From Bacteroidaceae bacterium (lineage in GTDB: Bacteria; Bacteroidota; Bacteroidia; Bacteroidales; Bacteroidaceae): a DNA stretch of 64,000 nucleotides. The stretch spans positions 1 to 64,000 of the forward strand of contig JAGCPD010000074.1 in NCBI GenBank assembly GCA_017645305.1, read 5' to 3'. Positions within the stretch are counted from its first letter, which is position 1, and each line of letters opens with the position of its first letter. The notes beneath the pieces are model-generated. The model saw only the letters and a list, made by a program, of their open reading frames with translations, made no database searches and was not told the origin of the DNA. Position numbers and translations under genes: made by a program. Below, piece by piece: positions 6,096-15,317 of this stretch.

Positions 6096-8627
6096 CTACT
6101 TCACTTCCACCTGATAGTCCATCTTCATGTTTCCGTTCTGCTGAATCTTGGTGGTATATACCTCGATGGGGTCGGGATACGTTAAATCAAAGATGGGCAG
6201 GAAATGCGGATTCCTAATCTCGTTAAAGGCTGTGGCATCCAGCTTGTAGGTGCCTTTTCCTGCGAAGGTAAAGACATACTTGCCGCCTGACTTTTTGACG
6301 GTGAACGTTCCTTCTGCTTCATGCGTTATCTTGCCGTTCATCATCAGATTATTCTTCCCGCCATTTTTGCTGAGGAAACCTGTATATCCACTCATTGAAG
6401 AGAAGGCTTCCTTTACCTGTTCAACGGTCATCACTTCGTTTGTGGTTTCCGTCTTCAGTGTAAATGTTCCGCTGCCCTGGTTATCGTCTTTATCGTATGT
6501 GCCGGACATGGAAATTCCGTTCCCGTTGAAGTTGATATTACCTGCCTCGTTTGGCTTCATTCCAGCATTATTGTTCTGCATGGCCCGTTCTATGTCTTGA
6601 TACCAATCCTCGTAATAGATACCGTCGGTTTCTGCAGGCTCGTTGTTCTGCGTGTATTCCCCATCGGCAAAGGCACCATAGCCTCCAATCTTGAAATCTA
6701 CATGTACAAAGTTCGGAGACATCAGAATCTTACCGCCGTCATTGCCGCCAACCTTGAATTCATAGGCGGGGCTGGCAACAAATTCTTTTCCCATTACCGT
6801 AACTATAGGGCATACCTTGTAGTCTCCGTCGTCGTACTGGGCAATGGCATCGTTGTCCCACATTATGAACTTGGTAAGCTGTTCTTGGGGAAGTTCCTGT
6901 CCCATCAACAGGTGGAGATGATAGTACATCTGGTTGAAGTTCTGTTTCTCGACAAGTACATATTCGCCTGCATCGTTCTTCTTGTAGAGGGCAGTCCCCG
7001 AATATACAGGGAACATTACGAAGCCCGAAGGTTCGAATGTAAATACACGGCACTGCTGCTTGGTGGCATTTAACTCGTCGGGTGCAGAGCTCCATGCGGG
7101 CAGGTCTCTCTTGTAGAAGAAGCGTTCTTCCACAGACTCCTTGCAGTCGCCAAATTCCGGTACTACGGCTGCGTCAGCGGGCGGGAATACGTTTATACCG
7201 CCGTCAAGCAATGTAAGCCTCTTGGTTCCGCTGAAAGCCGTCTTCACTTTACCTGTTACTTCGAAGTCGGCATCCAACATGTGAAGCGAGAGTTTGGTGT
7301 TCTTCATTAGCGTGTAGGTGGCTTCGTCTTCCCATGGCATGGTGGTCAGGTCAAGCGCAACGGAGCCGGACAGCTTCGGACCTACATACCAGAATCCGCC
7401 AAGGTCAGCAGAAAAAAGTTTTTCCAGTACAGGCAGGCTCTTGAAGTCCATACAGAACAGCATACCGCCCTGTACATAGCCGCTCAGTTCTAACGAAACC
7501 CCTGCGCTTCCTGTGTCAACCGCTTGAAAATCAGTAGCTCCGTCAGGTGATCCGAAGCCGGTATCCATGCTGGGCCACCAGTTCATGATTTCCAGTTTTG
7601 TCCACATTCCTCCTTTCAGCCTGGGCGACTGTGCAGAGAACTTGACATGTGCATCGCCACGGATAAAGGCATCGGGAGACACATCGAGGTAGATTAGTGG
7701 GCAGGTGGCCGGTACGGGGACTCCACCCATCAGTCCTCCCACGCCACCGGGGAAGAAGTCTGTAATCTGCCCATCCACTGTGAAGCCGATACCCACGCCG
7801 AAGTCAAGCTTTGCTAAAATGTTGATGGCTTTGTCGCCCCAGAACGATAGGTTCCATGCAGTCTTGATATGCAGCTTGCCCTCTATGGAGGGGTCTATGG
7901 TTATGCTCAGGTCATCCTTGGAATAAAGGGGGATGTGCCCGGAAACCGAGAAGTTGAAAAGGTCGCCCTCCCACGTTCCTTCCGAGGCACGGCGTCCGGG
8001 GTATCGTCCAATGGTAAGCTCGGGGTGTCCTGCTACACGGCGGCGTACCATTTGTCCGTTGCGGTCGTGGTCATACTGCTCCAGCATTACAAACCGCTCA
8101 AAGATGTCTGTGATTTCACTGATTGGGCTACAGGTAACGGCAATGCTTCCGTCGGCATTCTTGCTGACGGCTGTCACCTTGCCGCTCCATCCGTTTTCAA
8201 TGTCGAAAGAGGCAAATACGTCGCCCACTTTCGGCATCAGGGCCGCAGGTGTGCTGTTGGCAAAAACCAACTGCCCGTATTCGGCATCGTGGCTGATGAG
8301 CTTCGTGAACAGTTGGTCTTCCTTTACCAACCGTAGTCTGGGGTTGTACTTGATTTCGGGCTGTACGAAACCTACCGAGTCGATGGCCGAAAGCATGATA
8401 CGGTAGGTGGAGTCTGCTGTCTCTATCACTTGCGTTACAAAGATATCATACTCAACACCGGCGGTATCTGTCTTAGAGTAGGAAATCTTTTTTACCTCGT
8501 CGTAGAAGAAGCCGTCAAAATGTCCGTCGTTCTGGTAGATGTAGAAGGCCGAGGTTTCGGTCTGTGCCCATGTGCCTGTAACAACATGCATGAGCAGCAT
8601 GAATAGGAGGATTAGTTGCTTTCTCAT
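6096..8627 (-). CDS. large secreted hypothetical protein
   Basis: The ATG at 8625-8627 overlaps the upstream stop as ATGA and starts a good signal peptide (MRKQLILLFMLLMHVVTGTWAQ), so it is preferred over the ATG five codons earlier. The 843-aa product is exported. Its N-terminal 60 residues (FYIYQNDG...EVKKISY) resemble the small protein encoded just upstream. The middle (about 200-480) is Gly-rich and beta-rich, as in large surface proteins, and the C-terminal third contains many Tyr/Asn/Gly beta strands. No catalytic motif or secretion tail is seen. As third gene of an operon with a C10 protease it may be a substrate, partner or matrix protein; this is inference. Confidence 0.7.
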   Translation of the reverse strand: MRKQLILLFMLLMHVVTGTWAQTETSAFYIYQNDGHFDGFFYDEVKKISYSKTDTAGVEYDIFVTQVIETADSTYRIMLSAIDSVGFVQPEIKYNPRLRLVKEDQLFTKLISHDAEYGQLVFANSTPAALMPKVGDVFASFDIENGWSGKVTAVSKNADGSIAVTCSPISEITDIFERFVMLEQYDHDRNGQMVRRRVAGHPELTIGRYPGRRASEGTWEGDLFNFSVSGHIPLYSKDDLSITIDPSIEGKLHIKTAWNLSFWGDKAINILAKLDFGVGIGFTVDGQITDFFPGGVGGLMGGVPVPATCPLIYLDVSPDAFIRGDAHVKFSAQSPRLKGGMWTKLEIMNWWPSMDTGFGSPDGATDFQAVDTGSAGVSLELSGYVQGGMLFCMDFKSLPVLEKLFSADLGGFWYVGPKLSGSVALDLTTMPWEDEATYTLMKNTKLSLHMLDADFEVTGKVKTAFSGTKRLTLLDGGINVFPPADAAVVPEFGDCKESVEERFFYKRDLPAWSSAPDELNATKQQCRVFTFEPSGFVMFPVYSGTALYKKNDAGEYVLVEKQNFNQMYYHLHLLMGQELPQEQLTKFIMWDNDAIAQYDDGDYKVCPIVTVMGKEFVASPAYEFKVGGNDGGKILMSPNFVHVDFKIGGYGAFADGEYTQNNEPAETDGIYYEDWYQDIERAMQNNNAGMKPNEAGNINFNGNGISMSGTYDKDDNQGSGTFTLKTETTNEVMTVEQVKEAFSSMSGYTGFLSKNGGKNNLMMNGKITHEAEGTFTVKKSGGKYVFTFAGKGTYKLDATAFNEIRNPHFLPIFDLTYPDPIEVYTTKIQQNGNMKMDYQVEVK

Positions 8628-8869
8628 TTGCTCTCTGACCATTTAATTTCCTTGATGTCTTCGTTCTTATATATCACCATTGTGACGGTCTGCTCGCCGC
8701 GCAGGTAAATGACTGTCATGCCATTGTCATAGATGACATCCTGTACCTGCTCCATTGCGTAGCTCACGGTGCGGCCGTCCATAAGTTCTATGTCCATCTG
8801 GTAACGCTTGGCATATATGCTGCTGCAGATTGCCAGCATACATATTAAAATATATCTTCTTGCTTTCAT
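8624..8869 (-). CDS. small secreted protein, 81 aa
   Basis: A signal peptide (MKARRYILICMLAICSSIYA) precedes a mature domain of about 60 residues with the pattern MDGRTVSYAMEQVQDVIY. This resembles the N-terminal segment of the downstream 843-aa protein and of the SGNH protein (NDGSKTVYATNQIDSVTF). It is the middle gene of the protease operon: 9 bp after the C10 protease gene and overlapping the next gene by 4 bp. C10 proteases are often encoded beside small inhibitors, so an inhibitor role is one possibility. The resemblance to lead-in domains of other secreted proteins argues for a structural or export module instead. Confidence 0.65.
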   Translation of the reverse strand: MKARRYILICMLAICSSIYAKRYQMDIELMDGRTVSYAMEQVQDVIYDNGMTVIYLRGEQTVTMVIYKNEDIKEIKWSESK

Positions 8870-8878
8870 AGTTAATGC

Positions 8879-11806
8879 TTATTTCTTTATTCTTAATTTA
8901 AAGGAGGTTTCGCCTGCTCTCAGAATATAGGTTGTCTTGCCCTTTGGCAGACCAATCTTTGCAAAACCCTCTGTATTGGCCTTGTCTGTTGCCACTGTCT
9001 TGCCATCGGTAGTGAACAGGCTCACACTGTCGCCGGCTGTCAATCCGCTGACATAGATGCTGTTGCCGTTCACGGTAAAGCGTACGGTAGGGATGCCGTC
9101 TTTCTGCACTGTATCTATGCCGTCGGGATCCTGGTCATACAGGAATTCCATCTTTTGCAGTGACATGTTGGTAATCTTTACCTGTCCGTCCTTGTAGAAC
9201 AGGTCGCCGGTATAGATATCGATGTCGTCGCTGGTGATGACAGCATTGATTGCTGAGTAGTCACCACGCTCGTATGTCAGGGTGGGGTGGCTGCTGAACA
9301 GGAACTCGTAGGCATACATCGTAGGCGGATAGACTAATAGCTTCTGCACGTTAGCAACGATGCGAACACCGTTTGCGGATGCTTCGCCGGTGCTGCCGCC
9401 GGGGGCGGGAAGGTCATCTACGATTGTTGCGAAATTCTTCCACACTGCAGCCGATGCGTATGCCTCCTTGCAGCCGGCAGGGACATGCAGCGTACCCGTG
9501 TTCGTTGTGGTAAGCAGTCTTTCCAGCTCCAGCTCCGTGATGCCATAGCTCTGGGCTCCAACGTCTATCAGGTCATCCTTCATGGTACAGCCCTCAAAGT
9601 AACTCTCGTCCAATAGCCCTATTGTCTGCGGCGTTGTGGCATAGTTATATATCTCCACTCCGTCAGTGAAGTTATTTACGCCTATCTCCTTTACTGAGGA
9701 CGGGATGGTGAGCTTCCGGATATGCTGAACATTTATGGCAAAGTCATTGATGCGTTCCACGCTCTCCGGGATAGCCAGTTCCGTGCGGTATTCATAGATG
9801 CCGCTGCCTTCTGAAATGCGGTTATCCTTCTGCCCGAAGTGTATAAGCGTCTTCAGGTCCTTGCTATAGACGGCGTTGTTAATACTCACGAAGTTGGGGT
9901 TGTTCCCGTCAACAACAATATTTGTCTGGTGCAATAGGGGTGCCGTGTATCGGAGCGACTGAAGGGGGGCATTCTTGCCGATGTAGATGGTGCCGCCCGG
10001 TTTTACCAGTCCCGGGTTCCATCCCATTGTCTCTATGTTGTCCAGCGAAATGTCGTCAAGTCCGCTATGGCTCATGCAGTCGTTGCCGATGTGCTTTACC
10101 TTACCCAGATTGATATACGACAAGCCGTTGTAGTAAAATGCTCCGTCGTCCAACGATTCACCGTAGAAATATACCTCCGGCTTGTTGCAACGGGCAAAAG
10201 ACATAACGCCAACCTCCTTGCTGAAGATGGTTGCGCTGCTCAGTTTGTCGCAGCGGTAGAAGGCATAGTCGGGCACACGCTCTATGGAAGCGGGCACCTC
10301 AATTTCGGTCAGGCTGCTTCTGGCAAAGGCATATTCTCCCATTTCCGTCAGTGTTGAAGGAAGGCTTACGTTGGTAAGAGAACTGTTATAAAAAGTCTTG
10401 TAACCGATACGGGTTACGGAGGACGGAACAGTGACTTCTTTCACGTCTTCATTCTCGTAGAATGCCATATTTGCCACCGATGTAATGGGGTAGGTCTTTC
10501 CGTCCTTCTCTACAGAAGTGGGAATTTCGTAGTTCCCCTGAGCCTCTGAGAAAGACAGCACCGCAACATCGTCGGCTGTATAATAATAGTTCTCTCCCTG
10601 TTTGAAACTATAACTTGGGCAAATTCCCATAAGATATTGTTGGTCAATCCAATATGCAGACTCAGTAGGGACAGTTGTCAGCTTGTAATAGCCGTCACTT
10701 TCACCGCCCCATCCTACGTTTACATGAAAATAGTCTTCATCAGTGTAACCGTCAACAACCAGGAAATGAATAGTTGTAGCCAATATGCAGGGACGTTTCT
10801 TGTCGAGTTCCTTTTTGATACGCTCGTTGAAGCCGTCCTTTCCTTCCTCTGATACTGCCATACTTCTATATGCTGTATATAGCGAATCGGGATTATAGTC
10901 GAAGTATTTTACCAAGGCAGGGGCCATGGCACCGAATCCGGAGCTGCTGCCAATAATCGAATTATAACCATACGCGGTTTTTAACGCTGCACCGGCATCG
11001 CTCATCAGTTGCGCCACGGCATTTACCTGCTCCTCCGTATAACCGCCGGAATAAGTGTTGAGCATATTGTCCCAGTCATAGACAGAATTGTTGAAATCAG
11101 CACTGTGGTCGAACTGGGAAGTTGGCGTAGGATTCCAGTAATAACTTACTTTTCCTCTGCCTTTATAGGGATATTTCCAATATGCCATGACCTGAGTCAG
11201 AGCCGTTGCACCACAGCCAGTGAGTGTGTGCTGGTCCAAATCCGGATTAATTTTGGGGCACATATCATTATAGGGCTGACCTTGATCCCACTGTGTCTTG
11301 ACCAACGGACCCACCACCACGTTACCGATTCCCTCGGTACGTCTAACAGCATGTGCGCCAATCTCGGGATGTGAACGGAGGTAGCTGATTTCCCGGGAAT
11401 ATTGTGAGAGGAGAGCTTTCAGATTGCAGGGAGCTTCATCGTAGCAGAAATGTCCCTTCTCGCTGTAGCCGATGACAGGACTCGTCACACGGTCATCACC
11501 TGCAACAACCACAAAGCCGTCGTTACCCTCGGCACTGCAGTTGAATACATAGAGTTCGGCCTTCTGCCCTTCCTGTTGCATGGTATATGCCAGCGTGGGT
11601 TGTACTTGCTTTGCAGCCTTGGCTCCTTTGCCTTCCGGTCCGTGGAAGCCCGATATGGCTTGTGCTGCTATCTGCCGTGCCTGCTGTTCACTGATGTCGT
11701 CAGCCCACGCCATCAGTCCATTGAACATGGAGCATTGACTATTGAACATTAATAATAGTAACAGAATGCGCCAGTTGAGTCGTGTCCAATTGTAAATTGT
11801 TTTCAT
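8879..11806 (-). CDS. C10 cysteine protease fused to LRR domain
   Basis: This is a secreted peptidase of family C10 (streptopain/interpain type) of 975 aa. The start at 11804-11806 is chosen because a TATTTTTG promoter box at 11828-11835 would cover the earlier ATG. Domains in order: signal peptide (1-35), inhibitory propeptide (about 36-160), C10 catalytic domain (161-400) with Cys198 in TLTGCGATALTQVM, His347 in IHFLVVDGYTDEDYFHV and GWGG at 365-368, then BspA-like LRR repeats (about 420-780). The last 80 residues (VSLFTTDGKTV...LPKGKTTYIL) resemble a type IX secretion sorting domain. It leads a three-gene operon. It probably acts outside the cell in protein breakdown or host interaction. 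Confidence 0.9.
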   Translation of the reverse strand: MKTIYNWTRLNWRILLLLLMFNSQCSMFNGLMAWADDISEQQARQIAAQAISGFHGPEGKGAKAAKQVQPTLAYTMQQEGQKAELYVFNCSAEGNDGFVVVAGDDRVTSPVIGYSEKGHFCYDEAPCNLKALLSQYSREISYLRSHPEIGAHAVRRTEGIGNVVVGPLVKTQWDQGQPYNDMCPKINPDLDQHTLTGCGATALTQVMAYWKYPYKGRGKVSYYWNPTPTSQFDHSADFNNSVYDWDNMLNTYSGGYTEEQVNAVAQLMSDAGAALKTAYGYNSIIGSSSGFGAMAPALVKYFDYNPDSLYTAYRSMAVSEEGKDGFNERIKKELDKKRPCILATTIHFLVVDGYTDEDYFHVNVGWGGESDGYYKLTTVPTESAYWIDQQYLMGICPSYSFKQGENYYYTADDVAVLSFSEAQGNYEIPTSVEKDGKTYPITSVANMAFYENEDVKEVTVPSSVTRIGYKTFYNSSLTNVSLPSTLTEMGEYAFARSSLTEIEVPASIERVPDYAFYRCDKLSSATIFSKEVGVMSFARCNKPEVYFYGESLDDGAFYYNGLSYINLGKVKHIGNDCMSHSGLDDISLDNIETMGWNPGLVKPGGTIYIGKNAPLQSLRYTAPLLHQTNIVVDGNNPNFVSINNAVYSKDLKTLIHFGQKDNRISEGSGIYEYRTELAIPESVERINDFAINVQHIRKLTIPSSVKEIGVNNFTDGVEIYNYATTPQTIGLLDESYFEGCTMKDDLIDVGAQSYGITELELERLLTTTNTGTLHVPAGCKEAYASAAVWKNFATIVDDLPAPGGSTGEASANGVRIVANVQKLLVYPPTMYAYEFLFSSHPTLTYERGDYSAINAVITSDDIDIYTGDLFYKDGQVKITNMSLQKMEFLYDQDPDGIDTVQKDGIPTVRFTVNGNSIYVSGLTAGDSVSLFTTDGKTVATDKANTEGFAKIGLPKGKTTYILRAGETSFKLRIKK

Positions 11807-11827
11807 CTTTTCAGAAATTCTACGCGA

Positions 11828-11835
11828 CAAAAATA
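11828..11835 (-). promoter_or_regulatory. -7 box of the C10 protease operon
   Basis: Minus-strand TATTTTTG fits TAnnTTTG and lies 22 bp before the chosen start codon of the protease. It overlaps the alternative upstream start, which decides the start choice. Confidence 0.6.
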
Positions 11836-11888
11836 CAAATAAAATATGAAAGCGTCCCCATCTTTTGCATTAAAAGTTGGCAAATGGC

Positions 11889-11919
11889 TTTGTTGTGTTT
11901 CTGAAATTATATATTTTTG
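11889..11919 (+). promoter_or_regulatory. promoter of the tricorn-type protease
   Basis: TTTG (11889-11892) and TATTTTTG (11912-11919) with 19 bp between them match the Bacteroidetes consensus. The start codon is at 11970, giving a short 5' UTR. Confidence 0.65.
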
Positions 11920-11969
11920 CAGCAAAATCTTAAATAACAGAAGTTTCAGAAGTTAAATTGGAAGTATAA

Positions 11970-14900
11970 ATGGAATTTAATTTGCTACGCTCATGGGAGT
12001 TAAAAAGGACAAGTCTTATAACTGCTGCCGTGATGGCAGTTTTTGCTTGTTCCGTACAAGAGGTGAGGGCCAGCCAGGCCATTACACCGCTGTGGCTTAG
12101 GGATGTTATGGTTAGTCCTGACGGCTCGCAGGTTCTTTTTTGCTACAAAGGTGATATATATAAAGTAGCGGCCGAGGGCGGGACGGCAGTTCAGCTGACC
12201 ACGCAGGACAGCTATGAATGTTCGCCCGTATGGAGTGCTGACGGCCAGCAGATTGCCTTTGCCAGCGACAGGCATGGGAATCCGGACATTTTTGTGATGT
12301 CCGCTGAAGGAGGCTCGGCAACGCGTCTTACCTATAACAGTGTGGCTGAAGTACCTCAGGCTTTCTCGCCCGATGGCAAATGGATATTCTTTGGCGCTGT
12401 TATTCAAGACCCTGCCGAGAGCGTAATGTTCCCCTCCAGCCGTTTACCCGAACTGTATAAGGTGCCTGTGAAAGGCGGACGTACGTTGCAGGTTCTGGCT
12501 TCCCCGGCCGAGATGATCAGCTTTGCCCCTGACGGCAAGAGCTTCTTCTATCAGGACCGCAAGGGCTACGAAGATGAATGGCGTAAGCACCATACCTCTT
12601 CTATTACACGCGATGTCTGGTTCTACGATGCTGCCAGCCAGCAGCACACCAATGTGACGGAGCATGCAGGCGAGGACCGTAATCCGGTGGTAAGTGCCGA
12701 CGGCAAGACGCTTTACTTCCTGAGCGAACGCGATGGCGGCAGTATGAATGTCTATAGCTGTGAAGCTCAGGCAGGAGCCACTAAAGCTGCTGCCCCTAAA
12801 GCTGTTACCAGTTTTAAGACTCATCCCATACGATTCCTGAGCATTGCCAAGAACGGCTTGCTCTGCTATACCTATAATGGAGAGATCTATACGCAGAAGA
12901 GCGGCGAGAAGGCCAAGAAGCTGAACGTGTCGCTGACCCGCGACGATGAACCGGCTGTTGCAGACCTCAGCTACTCAAGTGGAGCCCGCCAGCCGGTAGT
13001 GAGCAAAGACGGCAAGCAGATTGCCTTTGTGGTTCGTGGCGAAGTGTTTGTTACCAGCACGGAATATACAACTACACGCAGAATCTCGCAAACGGCAGGC
13101 GCTGAAGCCGATGTGGATTTCGCTCCTGACGGCAGAACCATTGTCTATGCCTCTGAGCGCAACGGCAACTGGCAGCTCTATACGGCAAGCATTGTGCGCG
13201 ATGAAGACCTGAACTTCGCCAACGCTACGCTGATAAAGGAAGAGAGTGTGTTCCCAGAACTGCCCGCGCTGAAACTGGAGGGGAAGCCTGACTTCTCGCA
13301 GGTGGAGCGCAGAAGCCCCAAGTACAGTCCTGACGGCAAGAAGCTGGCCTTTATAGAGGACCGCATAAAACTGAAAGTGGTGGATTTGAAGACCAAAAAG
13401 GTTACGCAGGTGACCGACGGCAGTAAGTGGTACGACCAAGACGGGGGATTTGACTTTGAGTGGAGTCCCGATGGCAAGTGGTTCGTACTGAGTTATATAG
13501 CCAATAAGCGTGACCCTTATACAGACCAGGGTATTGTAAGTGCCGAGAGCGGTGAGATTCATGCCATCACGCAGAGCGGCTATATGAGCGGAAGACCCCG
13601 GTGGGTGATGGACGGCAAGGCGATTCTGTTTGAGAGCGAGCGCTACGGTATGCGCAGCCACGCCTCATGGGGAAGTCAGATGGATGTGTTCCTGGCCTTC
13701 CTAACTCAGGATGCCTACGACCGTTACCGCCTTTCCGCTGAAGACTATGCTCTTCTAAAGGAGTTGGAGAAGAAAAACGGGAAGAAGAACGATAACAAGA
13801 ACGAAAACGAAAACAAAGATAAAGACGAAAATAAAAACAAAAACAAAGACGAAAAAGAGAAGAAGGCAGATGCCGATTCTACCAAAACGTTGGAGATAGA
13901 GTTTGAGGGACTGGAGGACCGCATTGTCAGGCTGACACCCAACAGCAGTCGTCTGGGCGATGCCATCGTGAGCAAGGACGGTGAAAGCCTATATTATTTC
14001 TCGGCCTTTGAAGGCTCGCCCGACCTGTGGAAAATGGATCTGCGCAAGCATGAGACCAAACTGCTGAGCAAGGGCGGAAGCGGTATTCTGCAGATGGACA
14101 AGGACGGCAACCTGTACTCGTTGGGAAGCAGCATGAAGAAGATTGAGAAGGGTGACAAGACGACTGCTATTTCCTACAGTGCCCAGATGAAACTGGACCT
14201 TGCCGCCGAGCGCGAATATATGTTGCGTCACGTGGCCAAGCAAATCAACAAGAAGATATTCCGCACAGATTATAACGGGTGCGACTGGGATATGATGGTA
14301 CAGAATTATGCCCGCTTCCTGCCGCATATTTCCAATAACTATGATTATGCAGAGATGCTGAGCGAGCTTCTTGGTGAACTGAACGTGAGTCATACAGGAG
14401 GCAGGTACAGCCATTCTGCCAAGGGCGATGCTACTGCCCAGTTGGGACTGCTGTATGATTTGACGGAAGCTACAGACGGCATGAAGATTACCGCCGTGCT
14501 GGAAGACGGCCCGTTCTGTCGTGCCAACAGCAAGGTAAAGGCGGGAGACGTAATAACCGCCATCAACGGAGAACCAGTAAACAAGGACACAGACCTGTCT
14601 CAGTTGCTGAACCAATGCAAGGGCAAAAAGACGCTGGTAAGCCTGAAGGGAAGTGCCGGTACATGGGATGAGGTGGTATTGCCTATCAGCCGCTCTGAAC
14701 AGTCGGATCTGTTGTACAAGCGTTGGATAAAGAGCCGTGCCGCCGAAGTGGAGCGACTGTCCAACGGCCGTTTGGGATATGTGCATATAGAGGGCATGAA
14801 TGATGCCAGCTTCCGCGATGTATATTCCGACATTTTAGGCAAATACAACCTGAAGGAGGGAATCGTTATTGACACCCGCTACAACGGAGGTGGTCGTCTG

Positions 14901-15317
14901 CATGAGGATATAGAGATTCTGTTCTCGGGCAAGAAGTACTTTACACAGGTTATTCGCGGCAGAGAGGTTTGCGATATGCCCAGTCGGCGCTACAACCATC
15001 CCAGCATTATGCTACAGTGCGAAAGCAACTACAGCAATGCACACGGAACGCCCTGGGTCTATAGCCATCAGAAGTTAGGTAAACTGGTGGGTGCTCCCGT
15101 TCCCGGTACCATGAGTTCCGTAAACTGGGAGACACTGCAAGACCCTTCACTGGTATTTGGCGTCCCTGTTATCGGCTATCAGCTGCCCGACGGATCTTAT
15201 CTGGAAAATACGCAGTTGGAGCCGGACATCTATATACTGAACCGCCCCGAGACTGTTGTCAAAGGAAGCGACCTGCAGCTGGAAGCTGCCGTACGTGAAC
15301 TGTTGAAGGAACTTTAA
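11970..15317 (+). CDS. tricorn-type S41 peptidase
   Basis: The 1115-aa protein has a signal peptide (1-35), an N-terminal propeller built of WD40/TolB-like repeats (SPDGSQVLFCYKGDIYKV and similar, about 40-560), a Lys/Asn/Glu low-complexity linker (about 600-635), a second repeat region, the C1 helical domain (about 735-790), a PDZ domain (about 810-905, GDVITAINGEPV), and an S41 peptidase core. The likely nucleophile is Ser1022 in ESNYSNAH, preceded by VIDTRYNGGG, as in tricorn homologues of Bacteroidetes. It is a large periplasmic or exported oligomeric protease that degrades peptides. Its 3' end overlaps the convergent regulator gene by 4 bp. The linker is unusually long and charged. Confidence 0.92.
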   Translation: MEFNLLRSWELKRTSLITAAVMAVFACSVQEVRASQAITPLWLRDVMVSPDGSQVLFCYKGDIYKVAAEGGTAVQLTTQDSYECSPVWSADGQQIAFASDRHGNPDIFVMSAEGGSATRLTYNSVAEVPQAFSPDGKWIFFGAVIQDPAESVMFPSSRLPELYKVPVKGGRTLQVLASPAEMISFAPDGKSFFYQDRKGYEDEWRKHHTSSITRDVWFYDAASQQHTNVTEHAGEDRNPVVSADGKTLYFLSERDGGSMNVYSCEAQAGATKAAAPKAVTSFKTHPIRFLSIAKNGLLCYTYNGEIYTQKSGEKAKKLNVSLTRDDEPAVADLSYSSGARQPVVSKDGKQIAFVVRGEVFVTSTEYTTTRRISQTAGAEADVDFAPDGRTIVYASERNGNWQLYTASIVRDEDLNFANATLIKEESVFPELPALKLEGKPDFSQVERRSPKYSPDGKKLAFIEDRIKLKVVDLKTKKVTQVTDGSKWYDQDGGFDFEWSPDGKWFVLSYIANKRDPYTDQGIVSAESGEIHAITQSGYMSGRPRWVMDGKAILFESERYGMRSHASWGSQMDVFLAFLTQDAYDRYRLSAEDYALLKELEKKNGKKNDNKNENENKDKDENKNKNKDEKEKKADADSTKTLEIEFEGLEDRIVRLTPNSSRLGDAIVSKDGESLYYFSAFEGSPDLWKMDLRKHETKLLSKGGSGILQMDKDGNLYSLGSSMKKIEKGDKTTAISYSAQMKLDLAAEREYMLRHVAKQINKKIFRTDYNGCDWDMMVQNYARFLPHISNNYDYAEMLSELLGELNVSHTGGRYSHSAKGDATAQLGLLYDLTEATDGMKITAVLEDGPFCRANSKVKAGDVITAINGEPVNKDTDLSQLLNQCKGKKTLVSLKGSAGTWDEVVLPISRSEQSDLLYKRWIKSRAAEVERLSNGRLGYVHIEGMNDASFRDVYSDILGKYNLKEGIVIDTRYNGGGRLHEDIEILFSGKKYFTQVIRGREVCDMPSRRYNHPSIMLQCESNYSNAHGTPWVYSHQKLGKLVGAPVPGTMSSVNWETLQDPSLVFGVPVIGYQLPDGSYLENTQLEPDIYILNRPETVVKGSDLQLEAAVRELLKEL

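Noticed and set aside
12000-14875. Long minus-strand frames opposite the tricorn-type protease
   Set aside because: They overlap a well-supported gene throughout and have cysteine/histidine-rich shadow composition.
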